Numbered from the stretch's first letter, positions 1 to 8,303 are shown. The stretch: 40,530 bases of DNA from Oscillatoriales cyanobacterium SM2_2_1 (GCA_012031145.1 JAAUUH010000015.1:1-40530); one strand, 5' to 3'. Translations and numbers: made by a program. Notes: generated from the sequence alone by a model not told the origin.

Positions 1-555
1 CCCCGATCGCCCCGCCCCAAAGCCGCACTGCTCCATGGACATTTCCCCTATGCCGAAGCCGATCCGGGTCGTATGCTGATCGTCGGTAGCTATGCCCAAA
101 GAGAGAATCAACGTTTTGAGCGACTCAGCCAAGAAGCCGCCCTTTTTCTGATGCGCATGATTTATACCGCCCGGGAGGAAGGGGTCTGGATTATTCCGGT
201 GTCGGGCTATCGTAGCATCCGCGATCAGGAGGCAATTTTTACCGCACAGGTAAAAAAACTTGGCTCTATCGCCGCCGCCGCTAAGGTCAGTGCGCCCCCC
301 GGACACAGCGAGCACCACACTGGATATGCCGTAGATCTGGCCGACGGCGGCTACCCTAATCGGGATGTGACCCAAGAGTTTGTGGATACCGAAGCCTTTG
401 AATGGCTGCAAAAAAATGCCAGGACTTTCGGTTTTGAGCTTTCATTTCCTGAGAATAACCCCCGGGGAATTAGCTATGAGCCCTGGCACTGGCGGTACGT
501 GGGATCTCCCGTGGCCAAGGGCATCTTTGAAACCGCTCGCCGCCGCTCCAACTAG
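1..555 (+). CDS. D-alanyl-D-alanine carboxypeptidase, VanY/peptidase M15B family (5' end outside window)
   Basis: Zinc peptidase that trims the terminal D-Ala of peptidoglycan stem peptides, expected in the periplasm. The reading frame is open from base 1, giving 24 codons before the first ATG at 73 (the stretch around HFPYAEA is typical of the family just before the domain), so the ATG at 73 is not the true start and the N-terminus lies upstream of the window. Visible motifs are SGYRS, the zinc-binding SEHHTGYAVDLAD segment (His and Asp ligands) and the C-terminal EPWHWRY segment holding the third zinc ligand. The TAG stop at 553-555 forms the first bases of an intergenic repeat. The family assignment is secure; substrate preference (DD- or LD-carboxypeptidase) cannot be told. 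Confidence 0.88.
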   Translation, partial: PRSPRPKAALLHGHFPYAEADPGRMLIVGSYAQRENQRFERLSQEAALFLMRMIYTAREEGVWIIPVSGYRSIRDQEAIFTAQVKKLGSIAAAAKVSAPPGHSEHHTGYAVDLADGGYPNRDVTQEFVDTEAFEWLQKNARTFGFELSFPENNPRGISYEPWHWRYVGSPVAKGIFETARRRSN

Positions 556-696
556 GGGCTGTGATCATTGGGCTGTCAAATGCTTTCACGGTGAGAGGTT
601 CGCCCCCTGATTGCAACATGCTCCGGGAGCAGTACCGCTCATCCCGTAAGGTCTCTAGCTTAAAAGGTCCCTAGCTTGAATTGATGCCGCGCCCTA
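552..696. repeat. Intergenic repeat element, copy A
   Basis: About 145 bp filling the gap between the VanY-type gene and ychF. It is clearly related to the sequence at 31306-31446: both start CTAGGGGC, share AAATGCYTTCACGGYGAGAG near the middle and TAGCTTGAATTGATG followed by CGCGCCCTA at the end. The ends are imperfect inverted repeats (TAGGGGC against TAGGGCGC read on the other strand). A near-palindrome GAGCAGTACCGCTC lies in the centre. This copy has an internal 16-bp tandem duplication at 648-679 that copy B lacks. The left end supplies the TAG of the upstream gene and the right end the TAG of ychF. It has no coding potential. Confidence 0.8.
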
Positions 697-1788
697 GGTT
701 CCCGTCAAAAATAGCATCACATCTCCCTCCTGCACGACGTACTCTTTGCCTTCACTGCGCACCAAGCCCTTCTCCTTGCCAGACTTAAGGGAGCCGCAGG
801 TAATTAGGTCTTCGTAGGCAATGGTTTCGGCCCGAATGAAACTCTTCTCAAAGTCGGAGTGGATCACGCCAGCGGCCTGGGGTGCTTTCATGCCAGCGGT
901 GATAGTCCAAGCTCGAGCTTCCTTTTCGCCGACGGTGAAATAGGTGCGCAGACCCAATAGGTGGTAGGTGGCCCGAATCAGGGATTTGAGTCCCCCTTCC
1001 GCAACCCCAAGGGATTGCAAAAAATCGCGGCGATCCTCGGGGGATAAATCCACCAACTCTGATTCCACTTGGGCCGAAACCACCACAACTTCCGCCCGTT
1101 CCTCCTTGGCATAGACGCGCACCTGATCTACCCAGGGATTGCCCGTGGCCAAGTCATCTTCTGAAACATTGGCTGCATAGATGATCGGTTTGAGGGTCAG
1201 CAGTTGCAAGTGTTGCACGGCACTCTGTTCCTCATCATTCAGGGGGGCTAGTCGTGCTGGCAGCCCCCGATCGAGGGTATCCTGAACTTTTTCTAGGGCC
1301 GACACTTCAAGTTTGACTTCGGGATCATTAGTTTTAAGGGCTTTGCGCGATCGCTCCAACCGTCGCTCCACTTGGGATAAATCGGCGAGGGCCAGTTCTA
1401 AGGTGATGATCTGAATGTCTCGGATCGGATCAATGCTGGCTTCAACGTGGTGGATGTTTTCATCATCAAAGCAGCGCACCACATGGGCGATCGCATCACA
1501 ACTGCGAATATTGCCCAAAAATTGATTGCCCAGTCCCTCGCCCTTGCTCGCTCCCTTCACCAGTCCGGCAATATCGACAAACTCAACACGGGCCGGCACA
1601 ATTTGCTGGGAATGACCAATCTTGGCGAGAACATCTAAGCGCTCGTCGGGTACTGCCACGGTGCCAATGTTGGGCTCAATGGTGCAAAAGGGAAAATTGG
1701 CCGCCTCCGCCTTGGCGTTGGCCACAAGGGCATTAAACAGAGTGGACTTGCCCACATTGGGCAGACCAACAATTCCAGCTTTTAGCAT
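694..1788 (-). CDS. ychF: Redox-regulated ATPase YchF (OLA1 family)
   Basis: Obg-family P-loop protein of 364 residues, the normal family length. It binds the ribosome and in this family prefers ATP over GTP. Visible features: P-loop GLPNVGKST at residues 8-16, DIAG (G3) at 72-75, NVSE at 207-210 replacing the GTP-specific NKxD motif (the hallmark of YchF), a charged coiled-coil insert around residues 120-180, and a C-terminal TGS domain. It begins with ATG at 1788 and is divergent from a small membrane-protein gene 71 bp away. Its TAG stop coincides with the end of repeat copy A. Identity is very secure. Confidence 0.97.
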   Translation of the reverse strand: MLKAGIVGLPNVGKSTLFNALVANAKAEAANFPFCTIEPNIGTVAVPDERLDVLAKIGHSQQIVPARVEFVDIAGLVKGASKGEGLGNQFLGNIRSCDAIAHVVRCFDDENIHHVEASIDPIRDIQIITLELALADLSQVERRLERSRKALKTNDPEVKLEVSALEKVQDTLDRGLPARLAPLNDEEQSAVQHLQLLTLKPIIYAANVSEDDLATGNPWVDQVRVYAKEERAEVVVVSAQVESELVDLSPEDRRDFLQSLGVAEGGLKSLIRATYHLLGLRTYFTVGEKEARAWTITAGMKAPQAAGVIHSDFEKSFIRAETIAYEDLITCGSLKSGKEKGLVRSEGKEYVVQEGDVMLFLTGT

Positions 1789-1859
1789 GGTGGATTATAC
1801 GTGGACTGATCGTACCCATCTTATCGGACGCAGTAAAATACGGGCATATCAGTGCAGAG

Positions 1860-2120
1860 ATGGGCATGGAATCAATCAAAAAAGTCCTAAATACACTCCT
1901 TGTTGGCGATGTCTTTGCCGTTCTGTTCTTTTTTGCCTGGCTGGCGATCGCCCTGTTGGGGGAACAATGGCACACCCCCCTAGGCTGGCGGCTATGGCAA
2001 CGGCTGTGGACTCCAGTAATTCAACCCGCACTGGGTTTGATGATGGCCGGAATCATCCTTTCAGCCCTAGGACAGTGGATAGCAAAACGGATGAAAACTA
2101 GCGACTCCCAATCCCGTTAA
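1860..2120 (+). CDS. Small membrane protein, unknown function
   Basis: 86 residues, with a second possible ATG two codons in at 1866. Two hydrophobic segments (about residues 14-34 and 55-72) flank a Trp-rich loop, and the tail is basic and polar, so this is probably a two-helix inner-membrane protein. It is divergent from ychF. I do not recognise a named family; the hydrophobic pattern and clean termination before non-coding sequence support a real gene. A minus-strand frame across it shares the ychF direction but has no sensible composition. Confidence 0.6.
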   Translation: MGMESIKKVLNTLLVGDVFAVLFFFAWLAIALLGEQWHTPLGWRLWQRLWTPVIQPALGLMMAGIILSALGQWIAKRMKTSDSQSR

Positions 2121-2240
2121 TCCTGCCATCACAGGCTTTTTCCCAGGCTTAAATTTCCCACATCGACCCATCAGGCTCATCAAGCAAGTTCTAGGTGGGT
2201 CAACCTAACAAAACAGTAGGGCATCGGCCCGAGCGCAACC

Positions 2241-2594
2241 CTAGACGGCAACAGCCTGAGCATCAAACACCGCCAACAGGCTATCGGTTCGGGTCAGCTC
2301 TAATACCAACTGCACCGAAGGACGGACGTTACAAAGGGCAAGACTACCGTGGTGGTGGCGGATTAGTTCCATTGCCCGCAGTACATACCGCAGTCCGTTG
2401 GAATCCATGAATTCCACCGCCCCCAAGTCCAAAACCAAGTCTGGAGCGTTGGCCCGCATCATGGTTTGGCTGCTAACCCAAACTTCGATTCGATGGCATA
2501 GTTCGGCACCGCTTTCGCCATTCAGGCAAGGCTGCTCCAAATGCCAGAAGAACATGTCGTGATCGCCAACCCATGACCGAGAGATTAGTTCCAT
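2241..2594 (-). CDS. STAS-domain protein, anti-sigma-factor antagonist type
   Basis: Small STAS-domain regulator of the SpoIIAA/RsbV type, expected to bind a partner kinase or anti-sigma factor and switch by serine phosphorylation. The core reads LVLDLGAVEFMDSNGLRYV; the serine of MDSNGL (Ser65 from this start) is at the conserved phosphoacceptor position. I chose ATG 2594 because GGAG lies 10 bases upstream; ATG 2624 and GTG 2648 are in-frame alternatives that would add 10 or 18 residues. The partner kinase is not adjacent, so the pathway is unknown. It is separated from the hflX operon by an AT-rich gap holding a 13-bp tandem duplication. Confidence 0.82.
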   Translation of the reverse strand: MELISRSWVGDHDMFFWHLEQPCLNGESGAELCHRIEVWVSSQTMMRANAPDLVLDLGAVEFMDSNGLRYVLRAMELIRHHHGSLALCNVRPSVQLVLELTRTDSLLAVFDAQAVAV

Positions 2595-2695
2595 ATGCTG
2601 TGGTCTCCATTCATTGGCATTCATTATGGGATATCCGAAGAAATTCACAAGTTTATTGGGTAAGTAATTGGTTACTTTCCCATGGGCTAGAAAGT

Positions 2696-2721
2696 TAGCA
2701 AAAAGTTATAGCAAAAAGTTA
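2696..2721. repeat. 13-bp tandem duplication
   Basis: TAGCAAAAAGTTA occurs twice in perfect tandem at 2696-2708 and 2709-2721, preceded by a degenerate third unit (TAGAAAGTTA). The last bases encode the TAA stop of the pentapeptide-repeat gene on the minus strand, so the duplication lies in its 3' untranslated region. Confidence 0.9.
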
Positions 2722-3105
2722 GCTGAAGGAGGCTTGGGAGAAATCTACACTTTGCAAATTAGCACCGTCTAGGTTGCTTTCTCCCAACTTAGCGCGACTC
2801 AGGTTCGCCCCCCGCAAATCCGCCCCCCGCAAATCGGCGTGTCGCAAATCGGCCCCGGTCAAATTTGCCTTTCTCAGGTTCGCCCGATGGAGGTCAGCGC
2901 CGTTGAGATTGGCGGCGGTGAGATCAGCCCAGCTTAGGTCTGCCCGACAAAGGCTAGCTTGGCTGAAGTTCACTCGACAAAGTCTTGCGGCAGTCAAGTT
3001 CACCTTATGCAGATGGGCTGTCCGCAAATCCTCGCCACTAAGATCCACATGGCTGAATTCTGTACGTCCGGCCCGATACAAACGGATGAACTCTTTGGCA
3101 TCCAT
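2719..3105 (-). CDS. Pentapeptide repeat protein
   Basis: 128 residues, almost entirely built of A(D/N)LxX pentapeptides from about residue 22 to the end (for example ADLTAANLNGADLHRANL), which fold as a right-handed quadrilateral beta-helix. These proteins are very common in cyanobacteria and mostly of unknown role; no fused domain or signal peptide is present, so it is probably cytosolic. It begins 8 bp after the upstream membrane-protein gene, as the last gene of the hflX operon. The plus-strand frame opposite it is a low-complexity shadow. Confidence 0.9.
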   Translation of the reverse strand: MDAKEFIRLYRAGRTEFSHVDLSGEDLRTAHLHKVNLTAARLCRVNFSQASLCRADLSWADLTAANLNGADLHRANLRKANLTGADLRHADLRGADLRGANLSRAKLGESNLDGANLQSVDFSQASFS

Positions 3106-3113
3106 GGGTGTGT

Positions 3114-3491
3114 TTACTCTTCGTAACGGTCTAAATCCATGGCGGCAGAACCACCCCGCTCTAATTCCACCAAAAGTTTACCCAACTGCCGCCAAACAAA
3201 ATAGGCGCTGCCGAGGGTTAGGGGTAAGGCTACGGCATAGGCGAAGCTGGGTGGAAAACCAAAAATCTCCAGACCAGCGCCCAAAAAAAAGCCGACGCTA
3301 ATCGTAATACCCACGTAGGGAACCTGAATATTCAGCCGCGTCAGGGTCATGGCTTCCTGTCCGCGAATTTCTACCATTTCCCGAAGGGTGGTTTCAAAGG
3401 CAGAACCGCAGGCTAGTCCGGCCAAAAGGGCACCGATACAGAGCAGGTAGGGGGGATTGGTAGAAAAGTAATAGCTGAGAGTGGTCGGCAT
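3114..3491 (-). CDS. Conserved membrane protein, unknown function
   Basis: 125 residues with three likely membrane segments (about residues 14-31, 57-78 and 83-102) and an acidic C-terminus. The gene lies 4 bp after the hflX stop and 8 bp before the pentapeptide-repeat gene, all on the minus strand, so the three are probably co-transcribed. I recognise no catalytic motif and cannot name a family. The context only suggests that it is expressed with the ribosome-associated GTPase HflX. Confidence 0.72.
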   Translation of the reverse strand: MPTTLSYYFSTNPPYLLCIGALLAGLACGSAFETTLREMVEIRGQEAMTLTRLNIQVPYVGITISVGFFLGAGLEIFGFPPSFAYAVALPLTLGSAYFVWRQLGKLLVELERGGSAAMDLDRYEE

Positions 3492-3495
3492 TCAT

Positions 3496-5166
3496 CTAAC
3501 TTAATAATTTGCTATCAGTGTATCGTGTTGCGGGGACCGGTGCTCGCCCCCAGAGGGTGCTGACTAAGGTGCGTTGCAGTGAACCCAAGCCCAGGCGATC
3601 GCGGGCAGAGACATATAGTGCTTCGGGATGTAAGGTTTGCACCGCCTTGAGATCATCAACTTGGTCGATTTTGTTGAAGACCAGCAACTCAATGGGCGGT
3701 ATTGTGGGCAGGCTGGCTAGGATTTGCCGCACGGAGTGAATGTGCTGCTCTCGGGATCCATGGGCGGCATCCACCACATGGAGCAGCAGGTCAGCTTCAC
3801 CTACTTCTTCAAGGGTGGCGCGAAAGGCATCCACCAAGGAGGGGGGGAGTTCGTGAATAAAGCCAACGGTGTCGGTGAGCAATACGGTAAAAGTTTGGTG
3901 GTTATCCAAGACAGTCAACCGCCGAGTGGTGGGATCTAGGGTAGCAAAAAGCTGATCGGCAGCATAAACGTCGGCTTTAGTCAGGGCATTGAGTAGGGTG
4001 GATTTACCAGCATTAGTGTAGCCAACGATCGCCACCGTGGGCATCTCTCGATCAATCCGTTGCTGTCGTGTCCGCGCCCGCTGCTTTTGTAGGGTGGTCA
4101 CCTGATGTTGCAGATGGGTGATGCGGCGTTGAATCAATCGGCGATCAGTCTCCAGCTTGGTTTCGCCGGGGCCCCGAGTGCCAATGCCACCGCCCAAACG
4201 GGATAGTTCTTGACCTCGACCCACCAAGCGGGGCAGGCGGTATTCCAGTTGGGCCAGCTCCACCTGCAACTTCCCGGCGGCCGATCGCGCCCGTTGCGCA
4301 AATATGTCCAAGATCACTTCAGTGCGATCACTCACCCGTACGCCCAATAATTTCTCTAGGTTACGAATTTGGGCAGGGGATAGCTCCCGATCGAAAACCA
4401 CCAAGTTAGCCCCCTGAGTTTGGGCGGCGATCGCCAGTTCTTGTATTTTTCCCTCCCCCAACACTGTCTGTGGATGGGGGCGATCACGCTTTTGCCAAAA
4501 CACCTCCAGCACCGTCCCACCCGAACTCTCAACCAACAACCGCAACTCCGTCAGCCCAAAGGATAGGGTCTCCCGCAACGGTTGGGGCACTACCCCTGCC
4601 AGGAAGACCCGATCCCCCTCCTTCGTCGCTACCTGTCGCAATACCCCTTGGCGATCGCGCTCTAAATTCGCCACAAATGCAGTAAAATCCTGTTGCGATA
4701 CCGCATCTAAACTTTGGGGCGGCAGCAATACCCAAGGCGGTTCAGCAACTTCCAAGTGGGAGACGTAAACGCGATCAATCCCCCCCCGGGGCAGCACCGT
4801 TAACAAGACTAGCGCATCCAAACTTTGCAAGGCCATGGCCGTCAAATCCGCTTCGGTCGGTGGCAAGCGCAGTTTTTGCGTTGCAATGCACCGTAGCCCA
4901 CTCAGCCGCCCCTGTCCAAATCGCGGCAATTGCAGGGGCGGGATTCTGCCATGATGAGGCGTTCCCACCGATACCCGCTCTACTCGCCCGCCCCGATCCA
5001 CAAACACACAAAGCGGCTCATCTGCTAGTAAACTTACTGCCGCCAAGCGTTGGGCAAACTCTGGAGTCACAAAACAGTCTTGGGGCAGCCGCGAACGGTA
5101 CAGTCGCTGCAATTGCTTGAGGATGCTGGGCTTCAGCCCTTGGGCACGGCCATGGATTTTTTCGAT
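3496..5166 (-). CDS. hflX: GTPase HflX, probable rare ATC start
   Basis: Ribosome-associated GTPase that rescues or splits stalled 70S ribosomes. An N-terminal region longer than in E. coli precedes the HflX domain; the glycine-rich linker RLGGGIGTRGPGETKLE lies near residue 325, followed by a coiled coil, P-loop GYTNAGKST at 382-390, DTVGF at 432-436 and FNKID. The usual start search gives TTG at 5112, but the open frame continues upstream and encodes EKIHGRAQGLKPSILKQL, which fits the METIYG-LQGLKPS opening typical of cyanobacterial HflX. Its methionine position is an ATC codon at 5166, 7 bases after a good GGGAG ribosome-binding site. First gene of a three-gene operon. The identity is certain, the start inferred. 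Confidence 0.93.
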   Translation of the reverse strand: MEKIHGRAQGLKPSILKQLQRLYRSRLPQDCFVTPEFAQRLAAVSLLADEPLCVFVDRGGRVERVSVGTPHHGRIPPLQLPRFGQGRLSGLRCIATQKLRLPPTEADLTAMALQSLDALVLLTVLPRGGIDRVYVSHLEVAEPPWVLLPPQSLDAVSQQDFTAFVANLERDRQGVLRQVATKEGDRVFLAGVVPQPLRETLSFGLTELRLLVESSGGTVLEVFWQKRDRPHPQTVLGEGKIQELAIAAQTQGANLVVFDRELSPAQIRNLEKLLGVRVSDRTEVILDIFAQRARSAAGKLQVELAQLEYRLPRLVGRGQELSRLGGGIGTRGPGETKLETDRRLIQRRITHLQHQVTTLQKQRARTRQQRIDREMPTVAIVGYTNAGKSTLLNALTKADVYAADQLFATLDPTTRRLTVLDNHQTFTVLLTDTVGFIHELPPSLVDAFRATLEEVGEADLLLHVVDAAHGSREQHIHSVRQILASLPTIPPIELLVFNKIDQVDDLKAVQTLHPEALYVSARDRLGLGSLQRTLVSTLWGRAPVPATRYTDSKLLS

Positions 5167-5340
5167 AGTTAGTCTCCCAAGATGTAAGAATATCCTAACG
5201 TGGATGGGGTCTAGTCAATAACAGTTAAATTCTAAAGCAAATCTTAAGCTCTTTCCGATCTTGCAGAGATGTGACGATTATCACCATTGATTTCTAGCTA
5301 GCCTTGATATATTTAGAATAATTAATAAGTTGTTAACTCT

Positions 5341-5616
5341 ATGTTTACCATCGATGACCGTCCGATTAAGCGTCAACTAACATTGCGCATTCCAGCCTCA
5401 CTGCACCGGGAACCAATTATCACCCGACTGATTCGTGATCATGGATTGACCGTCAATATTGTTGCTGCTGTGCTTGGTGAAGACACTAACGAGAACGGTT
5501 GGTTTCGCCTTGAGCTAACAGGAACTGAACGGCAAATTCAGAGTGCCCTAGTCTACTTCGAAGAAATTGATGTTGAAGTATGGCAAGCTGATAGCCAAGA
5601 TGAAGAAGTCTGGTAG
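5341..5616 (+). CDS. NIL-domain protein
   Basis: 91 residues matching the NIL domain (ferredoxin-like fold, otherwise found at the C-terminus of methionine-type ABC transporter ATPases). Recognisable pattern: an RxLTLRIP strand, a PIITRLIRDHGLTVNI helix-strand, and the central ENGWFRLELTGT strand. Stand-alone NIL proteins occur in cyanobacteria and may bind a small ligand or an Fe-S protein; the function here is unknown. It starts with ATG at 5341 in an AT-rich leader and is divergent from hflX. No adjacent transporter gene is present. Confidence 0.82.
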   Translation: MFTIDDRPIKRQLTLRIPASLHREPIITRLIRDHGLTVNIVAAVLGEDTNENGWFRLELTGTERQIQSALVYFEEIDVEVWQADSQDEEVW

Positions 5617-6143
5617 TGTGCTTTAACGTTGATTAAGCTCTGTTTCGGAGCATTTCGGTAACACCCGTTCATGATGGACGATTCTACCTAATGATTAATC
5701 TTTATCACAGCTTTTATTACAGTGAAACTTGCTTGTCAATCATTAAAGTTTCCTCGGTAAGACAAAATTTTTGGGATGTTCTGTAGTTGGTTGTCTGATG
5801 GTTAAAGGCTGTTTCTGCTTGGTGAGTTGATTCAATATACCAAATTGAAAAGCCTGCTAGGTCGTTTGGTACCGTTCTATAGTGGACAGTATGAGTGATT
5901 CGCTTCGCCGGTGAATTTCGCGATCATATAGCCGATTTGCTTCGCAACGTAGATAGCGCAAAGATAAATAGTTGTTGAGCGAAGAGAACCTAACGCATCA
6001 CTGGAGCGGCAAATATTGTGATATTTTGATGCAAGATAAGCGCAATAGTTTATTTTTCGATGGCGCGATTATTTTGAATTGCTAAAGTCAGTTTGGGGAG
6101 TAATCCACCCTCAAAACTAGATGATGGTCAGTAGGAACGGAAC
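5617..6143. other. Gene-free, AT-richer stretch between the NIL gene and the btuC-like gene
   Basis: 527 bp with no convincing coding frame in any phase and visibly lower GC than its surroundings. It lies between two converging 3' ends. I found no tRNA motif, no clear repeat shared with the rest of the window and no strong T-tailed hairpin. A weak hairpin (AGTTTGGGG with CCCTCAAAACT, about 6089-6119) lies just past the btuC-like stop but has no T-run on the minus strand. An unannotated small RNA is possible, but nothing positive supports it. Confidence 0.5.
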
Positions 6144-7131
6144 TCACAATTTTTTTGAACGCAAAATTATTCCCATGACAATCGGTGTCCCTAGTAGGGC
6201 CGTAATCGCATTAAGGGGCAAAAGCACGCCGCCGCCGAGAATAGGGGTAAGGCTGTCAGCAAGTAGGGCAAGGCTAGCGCCAGCGATCGCACAAAAGGGA
6301 GTCAACAGGCGGCGATCGCCCGTTTTCAAAAAGCCAGCACCTAGGTGGGGCACGGCAATGCCAATAAAGGAAATGGGGCCGCAAAACGCAGTAGTTGTCG
6401 CCGCCAGCAGTGTGCTGCACAGGATCAGCGCCAGGCGCATTTGGGGTACCGTCATTCCTAGGGCTTGAGCGTAGTCTTCCCCTAAAAGCAGCACATTAAG
6501 GGGTTGGGCTAACAATAATGACATAATTTGCCCTATTCCCATGGTGATCGCCATGGTCGGAAGATCACGCCACGTTACCCCCCCAAAGCTGCCTGCGGAC
6601 CACAAAATAAACCGCTGAATTCGCTCTGCTGCTCCAAATTGCAACAAAATTGATAGCGCTGCTGCCACCACGTAGCCCAGCAGCAACCCAAAAACCAACA
6701 AGGCCTGACTTTGGCGCAGCCGATAGGCCATCCAAACCACCAGTAAACTGGTGATCATCCCCCCCCATGGCCGCGCCAATCAGCCCCCATGCCCCAAGCC
6801 AAGTGCCCCCTAGCACGATCGCCAATGCTGCTCCCAGACTTGCCCCAGCGCTTACTCCGAGCACAAAGGGATCGGCGAGGGGGTTTTGAAACAGGGTCTG
6901 CATCTGGAGACCGCTAACCGCTAAAGCACTCCCCGCCAGGGTCGCCACTAGGGCCTTTGGGAGACGGAACAACCAGATGATTTGCCCACTTTGGGAACGT
7001 TTGGCTGCATCGAAACCCTGTCCCAGGAGATCGAACACTTCCGATAAAGCGATAGGGGTACTGCCCGTGCCCAAGTTGACGGTGATCGCCCCTAGGAGCA
7101 GCACACAGACCATCCCCCACTTTACCCTCAC
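6144..7131 (-). pseudogene. btuC: BtuC-like FecCD-family ABC permease, frameshifted
   Basis: Inner-membrane permease of a vitamin B12/iron-chelate importer. Two overlapping frames (GTG start at 7131 to about 6765, and about 6765 to 6144) together give about 328 residues, the normal family length. Typical pieces are LPKALVATLAGSALAVSGLQMQ and NPLADPFVLGVSAG in the first part and FCGPISFIGIAVPH in the second. The break is at a run of eight G (C on the plus strand, 6759-6766): with seven, the reading GAAMGGMITSLL is restored. The GTG start overlaps the btuF-like stop (GTGA), implying coupled translation. This is either a sequence error in the homopolymer or a true disruption. No BtuD-type ATPase follows. 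Confidence 0.88.
6759..6766 (-). other. G8 homopolymer at the btuC-like frameshift
   Basis: Eight consecutive G on the coding (minus) strand where seven would keep the permease in frame. This is a typical place for either sequencing slippage or phase-variable switching; read data are needed to tell which. Confidence 0.8.
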
Positions 7132-8303
7132 GACCCCAAGCGGCGGTAGTAGACCAAGTTATGCTTAGGCAAAAGCTCAGGATGGAAAATCTTGATCAAG
7201 TCCCCCAAAATCACATCTGGTTCCATCACGCCCCGCTCCCAATAGTCATTACTGCCATTGGCAAACAACCGTCGGTTGTTGTTATAAACCTGACCCAACT
7301 GCACCGCTCGCAGAGCTTGGTAACGCTCATCTTGGGTGATCGCATCGGTGAGGCGCTGCCAGTGGTTTTCCCCGTGGAGCCAAAAATCCGCCTTGCCCGC
7401 TGTGCGGAGCACCGTCTCCCAGTCTAGGGGAATACTGCCCAGACGTTCCCGCCGCTGGGTCCAAAAATAATCTGCCCCTGCATCGGTCAAAAAGGCCGCC
7501 ACATAGCTGCGGCCGCTGGGCACAAACCACTGACCGCGAATGGCAAAGTTGACCAGCACGGTTGGTCGCCGCTTTCCTTCCTTGAGGCGATCGCCCACCC
7601 TTTGCTTTAGCGCCAAGTAGCGGGACTCAATCCCTCGAAACAATTCCTCTGCCTGTCCTTCCTGATTGAGAAACGCCGCAAAAAACTTGATCCACTCGGC
7701 TCGTCCTAGGGGGGTTTCCTCAAGATAATCGGACACGATCGCCACCGGTATCCCCGCCTCCAGCAACTTAGGATGGGCGTCCATCTGGGGCGACCCCACC
7801 CCAAAGGCCGACACCACATCCGGCTTAGCCGCTAGGACCGCCTCCACATTCAGCCCTCTTGCCCCCCCGCCCACCTCGACTAACTGCCGCTGCCGTAGTG
7901 CCGGGGCATGGACGTTGGCCACAGCATCGACCCCAATTAGGCGATCGCCCGCCGCCAATAGGGCCAATGCCGTCAGATGGGTTGATGATAGGGAAATCCA
8001 TGACCGCACGGGCACGGCTAAAATCTGGGGCTTTGCCGCTAACACAGCTTCCGGAATCGGGCGATCGCATAGCCGCAGGATATAGACAAACGACTCCCTC
8101 GCCCCCACCCAGGGCGTTGTGACGGTCAGTTTCTTGTAGCCTAGGTGATAGGAAATTGTGAACCCCTTGGCATGGCGCACCGACACTGGGGTCACCGCCG
8201 GACAGACCATGGGCAATGACGGTGATGTCGGACGTACCGCCGCGCTTTGGCAACCCACCACCAAGCCCACTGTCAAGCACATCAGAACCAGCCAGCGCCC
8301 CAT
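7128..8303 (-). CDS. btuF: BtuF-like periplasmic cobalamin/iron-chelate-binding lipoprotein
   Basis: 391-residue substrate-binding protein of the helical-backbone FecB/BtuF class. The N-terminus is a lipoprotein signal: basic MGRW, a hydrophobic stretch and lipobox VVGC with the acylated Cys near residue 18. The domain shows the family pattern AVPVRSWISLSSTHLTALA, followed by LVEVGGGARGLNVEAVLAAKPDVV. I chose ATG 8303 because it overlaps the phosphoesterase stop (ATGA) and places the signal peptide correctly; an in-frame upstream start at 8327 would lie inside the neighbouring gene. The position behind a cobalamin riboswitch and a TonB receptor argues for B12 as ligand; sequence alone would also allow an iron chelate. 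Confidence 0.85.
   Translation of the reverse strand: MGRWLVLMCLTVGLVVGCQSAAVRPTSPSLPMVCPAVTPVSVRHAKGFTISYHLGYKKLTVTTPWVGARESFVYILRLCDRPIPEAVLAAKPQILAVPVRSWISLSSTHLTALALLAAGDRLIGVDAVANVHAPALRQRQLVEVGGGARGLNVEAVLAAKPDVVSAFGVGSPQMDAHPKLLEAGIPVAIVSDYLEETPLGRAEWIKFFAAFLNQEGQAEELFRGIESRYLALKQRVGDRLKEGKRRPTVLVNFAIRGQWFVPSGRSYVAAFLTDAGADYFWTQRRERLGSIPLDWETVLRTAGKADFWLHGENHWQRLTDAITQDERYQALRAVQLGQVYNNNRRLFANGSNDYWERGVMEPDVILGDLIKIFHPELLPKHNLVYYRRLGS

Noticed and set aside
1622-2101. 159-residue plus-strand frame overlapping ychF and the small membrane-protein gene
   Set aside because: It is antisense to conserved ychF codons and in another phase to a better hydrophobic protein; no family features.
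2774-3301. 175-residue plus-strand frame across the pentapeptide-repeat gene
   Set aside because: It is the mirror of the repetitive minus-strand gene; its Arg/Ser/Ala low-complexity repeats are what that repeat encodes on the opposite strand.
5617-6143. Possible tRNA or small structured RNA in the long gap
   Set aside because: No T-loop-like GTTCRA motif with a matching acceptor stem, and no riboswitch core was found.
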